From Paragordius varius (Eukaryota > Nematomorpha), in contig OZ176059.1 in the NCBI GenBank assembly GCA_964247055.1, positions 2,046,001 to 2,110,000 on the forward strand: a stretch of 64,000 nucleotides of DNA, in the 5' to 3' direction. Each line of letters begins with the position of its first letter. Position 1 is the stretch's first letter. This document shows positions 50,745-63,619 of this stretch, in pieces. The translations under genes and the position numbers were made by a program. Under the pieces are notes generated by a model that did no database searches, was not told where the DNA came from, and saw only the letters and a list, made by a program, of their open reading frames with translations.

Positions 50745-53700
50745 TTACAGTTCACGGTTCAACAGGAAAGGAATGTAAAATAATTTGGTTGATAGGAGCA
50801 GTGTGCCAGACCGCTTGAGTTTGGGCAAAAGGCCGAGCAAACGCTTAAACCTAGGGCTGATTGTGGTTGTAACTGTATGCCTAAACAAATCAAAACATTC
50901 TTCATCCAATAGTTGGTTTTGGTCTTCAGAGTGTTGTTGTTTATCATTGGTAATATTCATTTTAGCATCTTTATTATTGATATTTTCTTCACTTGCTGTC
51001 TTAGACAGTGGTCGTGGTGGGGAGGAGGGGTTCGAAACAAGGCATCCATTTTCCTCAAGATAATCACGTAAGATATGGTCAAGTTTTTGGCGTATTTGAT
51101 AAGTCCCATCTAAAACACGGTGTAGGAGATGTAAATATCATAAAGACAAACCATAAAAAGTAAAAGACAATGTTTTTTTTTGAAAAAAATTTATCCTATC
51201 GCTTGGGGTTGTTTCGAAACAAAAAAAGAATATTTGTTGGTTTTAAATTTAACAGTTTTAATTAAAGTAATGAAAAATCTATCATTGATTCTTAGGGATT
51301 TTATTATACAAGTTAAAAACTTAAAACGTTTGTTTAACAAAACACTCACTTTTACGAGGGAACGGTTCAGATTCCGTACAATCCAAAAAGAGTACCACCT
51401 TCAAACACTGATATTCATTGGGTGTCAATCGTGCTTGACAAAATTCAAGGACCAATTCTTTCAGGTTGGTTAAAAACTGCTTAGCTTGCAAAATCAACAA
51501 TTTGTTGGTTGTTGTTGTCTTATTATTACTGGCACTAGTAATATCCACAATAGTATCATGGCTATTTGTGAAAGATTTTGCATCAAATGCCATCATTTTT
51601 TTACATTTTTTAACGGGTGCTGATAATGATTCATCAGATTGTTGTGGCTGTTGCGCAATGTTTCCAGGCGAATGCTTAAAAGAAGGCATATTTTTTGAAT
51701 AATTGGTGTTTGTGAGACTGGTTTCATTATTTAAATTATCGTTATAGGTAACACTATCATTGCCATTGCCAATGAAATCGGGAGAGATCGATCCGGGGTT
51801 AGATAGCTCCAAATTTGTTAGATAATACTATAAAGTAAATGTAAAATTAATCAGTAAACTTAAATAAATTGCAAAAAATATAAGAATACAATTTGGAATT
51901 TTTACATCAACTATTCCATTTTTTCTCGTCTTTATCTTTATATAATTTGATTTTTTGTGTTTTTATATTTAATTTAAATTACTTATATTTTTCAGTGAAA
52001 ATAAGTTAAATTGAAAAATTAAATTTAAGCAAAAATACCATTTGTATTTTTAATATAGAAATTCTAAAAAATTAGAAGGGCAAGTCACGGTTAATATTTA
52101 CTTGACATGTAAAATCTATTTTTATCATTTAATGTTACTATTATAGGTAAAATTTTTTTTTTTGGTTTTATTGAGCCTTTTAAAAAAATCACATTGATTA
52201 GTAAGTACCATTTATGATACGGTATGACATACTAATTTTCTTTTTTAACTATTTTTTATTTGTCAACTTTTTTAACTTTATGAGATAGAGAAAAAATGCC
52301 TTGCATACTTGTAACATTTTGCATATGGATAAGGCTTTATCTGTAAGTACTGAGTGGGTTTCATCATTATTGACATTAATATTTTCTACGCTACGACTAC
52401 TACATTCTTGATTAGGGTTTATATTAATTTCCGATTCTAGAGTTGCCTTATAATCAAAATCATATGTTTTGCCATTGCTTTCTTTGTGGGACATGTTTTG
52501 ATTCATTATTGGATTTTGTGTTGATTTATAAACAAATCTAATTTTATTATCATCATCTTTATAATTGGTATCATTATTAACAGTAACAGTAACAAGGGAA
52601 TGACTAGCTACAATCTTTAACAATAGGATGAGATGCCATTTGGCTGTCAACAATTGTGTTAACGTATGCACAGGTAAGGTGCCATAAAACGAAAGCTCCT
52701 TCACCCATTGCACCATTTCGTGTATGGCTTGGTCACTCAGCTGACATAAATGCCACGAGGATGAGGAAGATGATGGAAACAAGACAGCTGATGTTGTTTC
52801 CGGCCACGTGACACTTTGTTGATCCATTGGCCCGATGGCAGACGATTCATAAACAGTCTGCTCCTTTTCTTGTTGTTGTTGTTGCGATACGATTATTTGT
52901 GTTTGTGGATAAAGTGAGGGCATCACACCATCTGTATGCAAAGATGAAACTTGTTTTGTGAATCGCTCTCGTTCATTCAACGTGTCAGGGGGTGGTGTGG
53001 TATTGCGTGGTAATGAGTGATCATCGTTCTAAACGTGTTTTATATATAAGATAAGACACATTGGCTAGCTAAAATTTATAATTATGTTGCCTAACACCTG
53101 GTCTATCAAAATAATTGTAAGAAAATAGATAATATGGTCAAAGGCATTTAAATTGGGGCATAGGAAAGCCTAACCTTGGTTATATATATATTGAAAAATA
53201 AATATGAAACATTAAAATATTTTTAGGATTTATTTCACAAATAAGAAGGATAAATTAGGGCAAAAATAAACATGATTAAAACTGGCTCTAAGTAAATGCC
53301 AAAATATATTTAAACTAAAAATTCGTTTATGCAGCCTAACCAAATATGAAATTTTTTTGTCCCCTTAAATACCTGTTTGTTTAATGCTTTACCGAATGTT
53401 AAACAAAATCATTTTTTTGTGCACAAATTTAAATGTCCAAGTTAGTCAACGTACAACAGTTTTATACGATAGATAGTGTGGTCGGTTTGAATTCAAACCA
53501 AATAAACTTTAAAATTGAATAGAAAAAAAACAATAATCAGTTTTTTTGGGGGCGAGGGGGTGGCTTACCATATGAGTGATGTTTTCAGCGGTAGATGATT
53601 CACTTGTATTATCTATCGGACTGCCGCCACCATTCGATGAGTTTGAGATTAGTGGAGAAATTTTGGAAGGGTCTGACCCGCAGTTATCGGTCAATTCATT

Positions 53701-56700
53701 GCTGATAGGGAGGTTGGTTATAACTCCTGTTGGTTTAGCATTATTGGTATTATTGTTATTGCCATGATTATTTTTGTTACGTTTGTACTTTTTATATTTG
53801 ACCTGAAAGAAGTAATTATATAAAAATTAAAAATTTAACATCAGCATAAATATGAAAAAGTTAAAATAGATTGTTAATTAATTTTTTACAAAATATTGTT
53901 GGTTCACAAAAAAATTAAAAATGTATTTTGGTCTTTACGCTAAATCTTGCTATATATCTGGCAATATTTATAATACTGTAATTATGATCAAATATTATAA
54001 AACTCAAAAAAAATGTTTCAACTTTTAGTTTACAACGTATATTTTATTTACAAAAAGTAAAAAGGGAAAAAATAGTAGAAAATATTTTTTTGTCGAAAAA
54101 ATCAAGAAAATACCTTGTATAAGTTATAAACGGCACCAGAATTTCGGCCCCCAGGCATACGATCTTCCCTGACCGCTAAATATATAATAAATTTGTAAAT
54201 ATGATTAATCAATAAGTTTTACATTAAAAATAAAATTATAAAAAACGTAACATAAAAAAAATTAAAAAACAAATAATACTTCCGTATTTTGCAACTCAAA
54301 ACAAATATATTTGATAGATTTGTATGTATTCTATTAATTGACTCTTATTGTATATAATGTTTTTTGTGTCTTATTCAAATAATTAAGTCTAAAACAGTGT
54401 TACTTAAACCGCTACCCTAAAAATGCTGGTTTTATAGCCCTAAATTATTTATTAGATATTGGATGTTGCTTATTTGAGGGGCATAAATATCTGCAAATGT
54501 GTGGAAAATAGTTATGAAATTTTTATCGACATTATATGGTGCACAGCTCATATACAAGATTAGTATTTTTTGCGGCATTTTAAAATTTTTGGTGAATACC
54601 GCTATTCTAAAATCTTAGTACATTAAAATTGGAAATTATACAGATATAAAATGTAAGAATATCGAACATTTTTTTCTAAAAAACAACAACCCTATTTTTA
54701 AGTCTTAATTATATTAAATATAACCAACTATACAGTTTTGGATTTGCAAAATGAGAATCAGAAATATTGTGCTGATCTATTCGCATTATAGTTGGTGGTC
54801 AATTGGCAACAACAAAATTTTTTTTGTATCTATCCTACACATTACTTTGTTTATTTAATTATGGACACAATTTATTTTATAACATATGCGTTACTGTATC
54901 TCAAATTAACCACCAATAAAGTGAACAAGCCAACTAAATGTGAGATAATGTATTAATCGTAATAGTTTATAGTTTATGGTTTTGAAAAAAAACAAAGGTT
55001 TAAAAGAGTAGTTAGTTTAGTTGTGATTTCCTTTTTATTACGTTTTGTCTGTATAATTTCAATTTTTGCTGTACTTATTAAGTATCGCACAGCTTAAAAC
55101 TAATTTTCCAATGCCATACACACGCACATAAAATAATGATAACAAGGAGAAAAAAAAGGTTATTGACACGGCGTCCTCATAACATCATCACATTATTAAT
55201 ACGCTACCAACTGTGTTGTATTCCAAAAAAAAACCAAATAGTTTATACAGAGAGGGAAGAAGGAGCGTACGTGTGCTTTGCTTCTTTTAATTTTATCGAT
55301 TTTTTCGTGAAGCACACAGGAGCACACCCATATAGCTAAATAATTCTCTGTGTTCTGGATTTTTATTTTTAAAGGTTTTCAAACGCAAAAAAACTCCATT
55401 CCGTGGGCTTTATATTGGTAGAATTTAAAAGTTGGGATCTTATAAGGCCCGTTTATTTATCCTATATACCGGATTCACAGTATTACTTTAATCGAAAAAG
55501 TTTAATATACATATGGATATATTTTTTGTACAAATTTTTATGTGATTTACAAATTTGTAGCAGGATAGTATATCTATTTATTATATCAGGTAAAAAAAAC
55601 TACTATGGTTGAAATTAAACATATTTTCCCCTTATACATTAACATTAATTTTGTTTATTTAATTTTGGACTAATTATTGTTATTACTATACGTTACTGTA
55701 ATATGTGTGAGGTAGAAAGAAACATAAAAACGATGTGCGCGGTGGCGGGGTTAAGGTCGGTTATTGTATTCAAATTTTGTATACATAAATACAACATAAC
55801 ACAGACAGTTATAACGTAAAACATACATAAAACACAATTTGTAAAATTAACTTTTCTACCTCTATGAAAAAATAATATATGAGATATCATGAAAAACACA
55901 CACATTACACATTATGCCTGCCTAAAAAAAGGTCATTAAACCAATTGTGCATCCTTTTTTTCCTCTATTAATTTTCTATTCATCATCATTCATTATTAAT
56001 TTATTTTATTCAAGGCAAAAAAATTATTTTTTAATCTAAACTTTTTAACTACAATGCCATATGTAATCATACTAATATAACCATGATATATTGATTGGTA
56101 ATTTGTAAGCACACACGTAAAAAAGGGATAAATTTTAAGGTTAAGTCTTGCAGAGTTTATCATTATGGCAAATTTATACATTTACCATTACACTTGATGA
56201 TTAGTCATTGTGTAAAATTAAACAAATTTTAACAGTCTGTCTCTTAACAATATTTATTATACAGTAACAAGAGCTAATTTTATAGGCAATATCGGTATTT
56301 TAAATGGTGGCTAAAATGTCTGTTGCCATATATGAGATTTTTTGTTTTAATTAGTTACATATTTAATTGAACACTGTACTTTTTATCTTTACTATTTAAT
56401 TGAAAATGTATCAAATAAAAACGAAAATTTTCATTCATGATGGCAACATACATGTAAGTTATATCCCCTTTTAACCATTTACTAAATACCATGATCGGCT
56501 ATAACAACTCTCGCTACTGTAGGGTCTGCATTAAGGTGTAAAACGACTTATTTTATGTAATTTAAACATTAATTCTTTCCCCTGCAAAATGATACTAGAA
56601 TACATAACTTTTAATAAAGTATCATAAAATTTTCTCTGAACCCTAAATGAAAGCCAACCATCCACCTTTTTTACTTAAAGTTGCATTTCTAATCAAATAT

Positions 56701-58605
56701 TTCCTCCATTTTTCCACAAATATTTACCATGCGAAAGAGTACAATGCTAATAGATTCTTATTTTTTGCCATATTAAAAACCAAAAACATTCACAGATCAA
56801 TATGTTATGTATTGAAAAGGAATGAATTAAATTATACTGTTGAAACAAAAATATTTTAAAAAATAAATATACCCTTATAGTTGAATGTAAAAGATTATAT
56901 GTACTTTTCGATACATTCATCTATCAATATAATTGTGTTCCCCGGTTTTGTCAATAGAGACTCTTAGTTTATTAGAAAAAAAAATCATTACGAGAAAACG
57001 ACATGTTTTCTCTTACAAATTTCAAAAAAATTGAAAAATTATTAATAACAATAATATATACCGGCTAAAACCATGCCTTGTATCAAACATTTCTGAAATC
57101 GGCAATATTGACAGCGGTTTCGTTGAGTTTTGGTTATTTCACAATTCCCTTCCGCTAAACACGTGTAAACCCGTTTATTTTGTACGGTTCGTTTAAAGAA
57201 TCCTTTGCACCTAATTTTCAAGTAAAAAATGGATGGCATAAATAATTATGAAAATGCAATAAGCACTAATTAAACAGCTAAAATTTGTGTCAAAAAAAAT
57301 GTTGCAATTTTTTGCATTGTAAGTAAGATTTACCCACTCAAAGCTAACATTTCAAGTTATCGCGCTTAAAGTAAAAACAAAGAATAAAGAGATGATATTA
57401 AAATGAGTTTATTACGTAAAAATGAAACAATAGAAATGATAAAATGAATGGGGGTAAAAAACAAAGTGTATACTAGAAAGGATCAAACATTTAATCATTA
57501 CGGTTTCAGCACTACATTAAACCCATGCAGTATTTGACATTTTATTTTTTATTTTTAAACATATTTAGAAATTAGTTTAATACGAAACGTAGAAAATGAT
57601 TATATAAAATTATCTGTTATACTTATAATTATGTTATTTTCCGTATGTATAAAACTGCAAATTTGGTAAATTTTATAGAATTGGGTTTCTCCTTTACAAA
57701 CAAAAAAAATTAAAAATATTTTGGTCAGTATCAGGTTGTAGGTAGTAGATCTAACGATTGCTTCTAATTAGTTTTAGATATATTTTTGCCGAAAAATTTA
57801 AACAACAGCCAGAGATTCTAAATATAATTGTAACACAAAAAAATTATACCCTTCGCAAGTTATTATGCCATAGTGTAGTCCAGTAGCTTTATCATTACAA
57901 ATCTTGCAAATCAACTCCTCATCCTCATCAAATTCATTACTATTCCCATTAATGTTGGTATTATAATTCGTTGTGTGAGGATTGAAAGTGTCTAAATTTT
58001 TGACATTATTGGTTGTTGGTGGTGTTTTTGTTGTCATATCAACATTAGTCTGGTCTAAAGAAGTATTAGAGGCATTCAATATACTAGATCCCAAATTTAA
58101 ATTATGGTTAGGATTAGGAGAATAACTACACACAGTCATGTATCCTTTATTTTATAAAAAAAATTTTTTCGTCAAATGGGATATTTGGTAAAGAATGGAA
58201 AAAAACAAGAGCTCTATGCTATTAACAATATCATATTCATTAAAAAAGTTTAAGAATTACCATAGAGCTCTTGTTTTTCTCATTCTTTACCAAATATTTA
58301 TACCCCCATTTGACGAAAAAAAATAAATTTTTGATAAAATAAAGGATACATGACTGTAAATAGGATGTGATCATTTTTACATGTGATTTTCAATGCACGA
58401 CCACATCCAATTTATTTAGTTACTTTCCTAATTTTAACACAATAATTTAAATTTGGGATCTAGTGCACTAAATTCATCTAAACCTTATTTAGACAACTGA
58501 TATACACAGATATTACTTACCAATTATCACATTAGACAACCTTATTATATTGTCATGTTATATTATGTATGTATGACCTTATATAAAAATTAACCTTTGT
58601 TTGTA

Positions 58606-58646
<41 letters not shown>

Positions 58647-61600
58647 GGCACAAATTATAGTTTACACAATATATATATTTCTTAACTAAATTTCTAAGCT
58701 ATAAATATACCCGTCACATAGGGGTAATCAAATTGCATTGCCATACCTTGACTTTTGGTACAAGATTTATGCTTAGATCCAGCAAAATTATTTTGAGACA
58801 TTGATTTTAGTGGTGAATCATTGCTCGTATTAGTATTGTTGGGATAATTTAATGGTGTTGTAGACAGGCAAACATTATTATATATCGGTAATCCGTTACC
58901 ATTCTGATAGAAAAGAACATTCCTTGCAGGATTGGTTGTCGGATGCAAGAATGAATTTAATGGGCCATTATTCTCCCTACCGTTTGAGGGCAATTGGGTC
59001 ATCGTTCCATTATATGTTGATATTAGCCTATTGTTTAAAACATTATTAGTGAAGACTAGATTATTCATCATAAAATTATTTATGTTGGCGTAGGTGAAGC
59101 TATTGTTTTTGAGAACAGAGTCATAGGATGGGTGAAGAATGTCAGAGTTACCATTCCTACCATCATCATTATTGCTAACACTAGAAAATAATTTTGAATA
59201 GATTTGTGATATTGAACGATCATCTGTCGGGCCATCTAGGCTTTGCAATGAATTTTTGGGTAGTTGTTTTGCATACTCATCATTTAAAGTATGGTTATTA
59301 TTGTTAATATTGTTGGTGTTATAATGTGATCGCATTTTTTTACAGTTTTTACCACATCTACCCGTTACGCTCAAGTCTAAGGCTTGATCTTCCGCAAGGG
59401 GGGATTGATCCGGTTCCATGTCATAATACTTGTTTTCACTGATCCCGCCGGTGTTAATGTGATTTATAGCATCGTTACGTTTCGCATGTTTAGATGGTGG
59501 ACTTGTAGTAGTTATGACCGAGTTTTGCTTTGTGGGCTTGTGGAGGTGAGATGTTGACGACGAACACGAAGATATGAATGCGGTTATAGCGTTAATCTTT
59601 GTCGTTGTTGAAGAAGGACTGGTGTCCAACGTTAACGAAAATGGAGAACGTGTAGAACTGCATTTAGGAGAAGTTATGGTACAATTTGTAACACTATTGG
59701 TGACATCACTTTGATAATGATGGTGGTGGTTATAAGTCGTACCAATTTTGAAGCCAGCCCTTTGTAAATTTTCCAAGTAATAGTCTGGAAACTTTAATGA
59801 TGAACAACCAGAACCGGCGGTAGTACTTACAACGCTACTCTCATGGTTATTCTTAACATTTTTACTCGTAAGAGTTACTGCATGTTCCGATTTTTGGGTT
59901 ATTGTTGCATTTGTGACGTTTGAGGATAAAGCAGCCAGGGACACAGTATCTCTGACTATTCTAAGTGTGCTTTTATCAGTGAAATGGGAATTATATGACA
60001 ATGGAAAGTGCAACGAGTTAACATCATTCTCATTGTTACAAAGATGATCCCTCATTGCTTGGTTCAGTGGTTCACTCTTTGCACAATTGTGACAGGCTAG
60101 GGATGGCAATACATTCTTATTAACGGGCTCTACTACTACTACGTCTGCATTACCGCTCGTATGTTGTTTTTGCAAAACGACGGTGTTATCGTTCGACTCA
60201 TACATACTAAAGTTGTTAACATCCAACTTGGATGAAGGCATATTTTTTGTAGTAGGTTGCTTTTGCTTAAGCAAAACCGGCTGAGAGGCGCTAAATAATG
60301 TAGTGGTGAGTTTGTCGTTTTGCGACAACAAATATGGCCACTCTTGTCTCCTCTGTGGCGGTGTTGTCGTCATGGTGGTGGTGGTGGTAACGGATGAAAC
60401 ACAAGCGTCGTTTGTTGTACTGCAGCGGCATGTGGACGGAATCCTAAGCTGAACATTAGTAGAAGCTCTGGCTACTGCCAAAGCATCATTGGACCAATTT
60501 TTCATGTTTAGGTAGATGGGATTGGTTTTGTTGAGGAGTGTCATACCACTCTTTTTATCTTCATTACCATTGAGTAGTAAAGGATATAAAGTTGTGTAGG
60601 GTAGTAAAGTGGTAAGATCCACACCACTACCTCGGTTGTTGTTGTTGCTGTTTTTATTTGGATACTTTTTTCTACCATCTACTCCCCCCGACTGTTCTTC
60701 AACATTGTATGATACAGGTATGGTTTTTGATGACTTTGGACTCTGATGCTGGTGTTTTTGTTTTTGTTCCGGGCGCAGTTTAACGGATGAAATGGGTGTA
60801 GCAGTAATATTTTCTAAACCATTATTGTTCCCAGGCATATTCAACATGAGATACTGTGGTAAAGCTGAGGTTGATGATAAATTCGGTATTATTTGGGCTG
60901 ATTTCCGCCAATTTCCATGTTCCTCTGGTCCGCCGTTCATGTAACCAACAAATTGTTGGCTGGCACCATGTGTGGAACGGAGTGACGATAATGAACCAAC
61001 ATGGTCCAAATTCAATAATTTTTTGTGTCCACTCAAATGGGCAAACAATTGGGGTGATGCCAAAGCGTTTGAAAGTGTTTCCGGGTCTAACAAATTTAAC
61101 CTTGGTGTCGGTGTCGGTGTTGGTGTTGATGATAAGGATGATGGTATATTTAACATAAAAAGGTTGTTATTCACATCATTATTGTTTTTGGTCTTTGTAC
61201 CACCAGTTATTATATCATTAGCGTTGATCGTAAAATTTATGTATGGTACTGCAGTAGTTTTTGACGCTCCTAGGTCAACAACAACAGTCTCATCTTCGGT
61301 CCCTAATAGTAACAGGGGTGAAACCGATTGATGACTAGAATCCGATTTTGAGGGCGGTGTTAACGGGTGAAATCCGCCAGATGAATGGGGTGATTCATTT
61401 TCATCTTTTTTGCTGGGCGGGGAAGTATCACCCGACGGTAATGAAGTATTTGGTGTTATTGTTCCCAACGTAGTGTGTTGTAGCGTAAGTTTTGTTTTGT
61501 GCCGTTTGAGTTTAAGGTTACGGTAAAGATCAGAAGATGGTGGAGTTTCACCTGTTACACCACTTGCCTCATTAAAATGGCCAGCATTATGGTTATCAGT

Positions 61601-63619
61601 ATCATTGATATTTTGGTGCAAATCCACATCCTTTAAAATGACATCATCTTGCCCTGTTTGGTATAGCGTTTGATCGGCGATGCCATTAAATTCTTTGTTT
61701 TCGTGGCTAGGACTAGACCTTACCCTATGCATATTGTGTAATGTTTCGTTTTCAAGGCGCTTGTTAAAATGTTGTTGTTGTTGTTGTAGGTCCTTGGAAC
61801 ATTCTGGTGAGCTTGATAATGTTTTTTGGGGTGTTAACACATCTTTATTGTCAAAACGATTCAAGGGCATGACCTTACCAAAAATACCATTATCTGAAAC
61901 TTGTTTGGGGGTTATAACCGTCGTTTGTTTGGAAGAATGATTAAGGCTATTTGTTGTTTCCATGGTAACAGTATTTGTAACCTTTTTAGCGTAACAGTCG
62001 GCTTCGTCAGTTAAAACGACTGATTTTTGTACCGTTATAGCGCTCCCAAGACCATTTTGGCCATCATAATTGGAGTTTGGTGGGAGACAACAAGTGCTCA
62101 TTTGTAATTCATTACCACCATCATGCGCATCTGTTATTAAGACAAAAAATAATTTAATAAATTTTAGTTAAAAATATATATATATTTAGCCTAGGCACGT
62201 CGTTTTTGACCATGTGTAAATAAAATGCAATTCTATTATAAATAACTAATTAAATTACTCTTTACAAAGTGAGTGTTATGTTTTTAACCTTAAAATATTT
62301 TCCTTTTTTATAAAATCTATACTTTTTTATTGTTGATTAAATCATTTTTTCTTGTTGTGATAGATAGCCACATGATTATTGATAAAATCATTATCATTAT
62401 TATTATTTTAAATAATATATATACATACACATTGTATGTTACCAGTTCATTGACTCTTATAAAATAAATTATTATTCTTTTTTTTCATTATTAATATTTA
62501 CATAAACAGTAAAAGAATATTCCCTATTTTGTGCTTGCTTTTGTATATGTGCGTTATAAATAAGAATATTGTTAAATATTATATATATATTTATATATAT
62601 AGGCAGAGAGGGGTTAACAAACTTTGCCAGCCATATCAAGGTTATTAACCAACCACAACCATTTTTTTATTATATATTATTACAATAGTGTATGGTTAAA
62701 ACAAAGTTTATCCACATAATTGTAAATGAGCAAAATCAATGCTTAAAAGGCAAGGGAGTTTAATTTTAACCATTCGTTGTTTTTTACCATACGCTACTGT
62801 ATTTTTGTTAATATTATTTTATTTTTTTTCTTATTATTAATTATAATTAAATTAAAAAAGAGATCTTCTCATTTATATATTTTTAATATAAAAAAATAAA
62901 TTAACTAATAACCTCAATAAAAATCTGATATTTGATATTGCACAACTTACAAATATATATATTTGATAGTATATTGGTAATTTTTTATTTTTTCCAAAAA
63001 ATTGACCCAAATTTGTTTTATATGTGTGTTATCAAAGAGAAATGAATTCATATTAAAATAATAATTTTGAAAAAAATAAAAAATATATATTTATGTAATA
63101 CGGATATAAAAAAATAAAAAATGGTTTTAATTTCTTAAAATTGTATTATGTTCACACATTACAGACTAATTTTTAAAACTTCAGAATCTATAATATATAT
63201 ATATATATTATAAAAACTTTGTTAAAAGTTAAAAATATAAAATATATAAAAAACGCAAAATATTTACCCGTACTATTTTTGCATAAGGATTTGAGATGTT
63301 TGATGGTTTCTTCATTGTTCTTGATAAACTTATCGTCAATTAAATTATCTTTGATATGGAAATTAGGGTTTCCCATTTCAAAATCAAATTCAAGTACATT
63401 ACTTTGATTGGTCCTTTTCAATGTTTCGTCTGCCGTACATATGTCTGATGTTGGAGCCAGGCGCAAACGTTTGACCATTTTTGAGTTTTGATGTTGAACC
63501 TGCTGTTGGTAAGAAAGTGAAGATGGCGCAAATTTCAAGGGTCCAGCATGGGTATTATTGCCGTTATGGACACCGTTTCCACCCTCATTCAATACAAAGC
63601 AAACACTTTTGAAGGGCAT
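50745..63619 (-). CDS. Hr4: Nuclear receptor HR4 (NR6A-type), 9 exons, about 2024 aa
   Basis: Nuclear receptor related to insect DHR4 and vertebrate GCNF. Exons in order: 63619-63268, 62130-58711, 58144-57850, 57210-57062, 54175-54114, 53802-53569, 53028-52309, 51827-51350, 51109-50745; phases match and the sum is divisible by three. The DNA-binding domain (about 1337-1402) has both C4 fingers and the P-box CEGCKG split over exons 3 and 4. The C-terminal extension [19 protein letters not shown] (exon 5) plus VKYKK (exon 6) is diagnostic of HR4. The divergent ligand-binding domain includes [36 protein letters not shown] and the C-terminal [15 protein letters not shown], which matches the DHR4 end. 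The N-terminus is huge (about 1250 aa), low complexity, with the DHR4-like LKLKRHK motif and a CtBP-type ALDLS motif. Drosophila DHR4 is about 1500 aa. Confidence 0.97.
51110..53568. other. HR4 introns 6, 7 and 8
   Basis: Intron 8 (51110-51349) includes a family D arm fragment at about 51130-51180 (cataaagacaaac... gtaaaagacaat). Intron 7 (51828-52308) shows nothing beyond AT-rich sequence. Intron 6 (53029-53568) carries a very diverged family B-like element at about 53085-53460 (aaattggggca and taggaaagcc). Exons occupy the remainder. Confidence 0.45.
54176..57061. repeat. HR4 intron 4 (2.9 kb) with nested family C/D elements
   Basis: Family D arms at about 54628-54700 and 54960-55072 (tatacagatataaaatgtaag and inverse tacgttttgtctgtataat) bracket a separate palindromic insert at about 54786-54930 that ends with the family C motif gcgttactgta. 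A further ctactgta-type motif is near 55690. From 55700 to 57061 the sequence is AT-rich with no exon supported. Confidence 0.5.
57211..57849. other. HR4 intron 3
   Basis: Separates the two halves of the first zinc finger (ends CE-G, resumes CKGFF). AT-rich, with no element recognised. Confidence 0.55.
58133..58357. mobile_element. Long palindromic MITE spanning the HR4 intron 2 acceptor
   Basis: The left arm 58133-58240 (acagtcatgtatcctttat ... aacaagagctctatg) is repeated inverted at about 58262-58357 (catagagctcttgttt ... aaaggatacatgactgt) with a loop of about 25 nt. Arms are over 90% identical by eye, so the insertion is young. The intron 2 acceptor consistent with phase (58145/58144) lies inside the left arm. 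Confidence 0.8.
58358..58710. repeat. HR4 intron 2 remainder with (TA)n tract
   Basis: Contains a (TA)n tract of about 38 bp (58607-58645). No exon or further element is visible. Confidence 0.5.
62131..63267. other. HR4 intron 1 with family C element
   Basis: 1.14 kb intron. Family C hairpin at about 62682-62801 (tacaatagtgtatggttaaa and inverse ttttttaccatacgctactg). TA tracts at about 62578-62602 and 63192-63208. Confidence 0.55.

Noticed and set aside
60856-61331. Plus-strand open frames opposite the large HR4 exon
   Set aside because: They are shadows of the HR4 coding strand; the antisense of a long low-complexity exon produces such frames.
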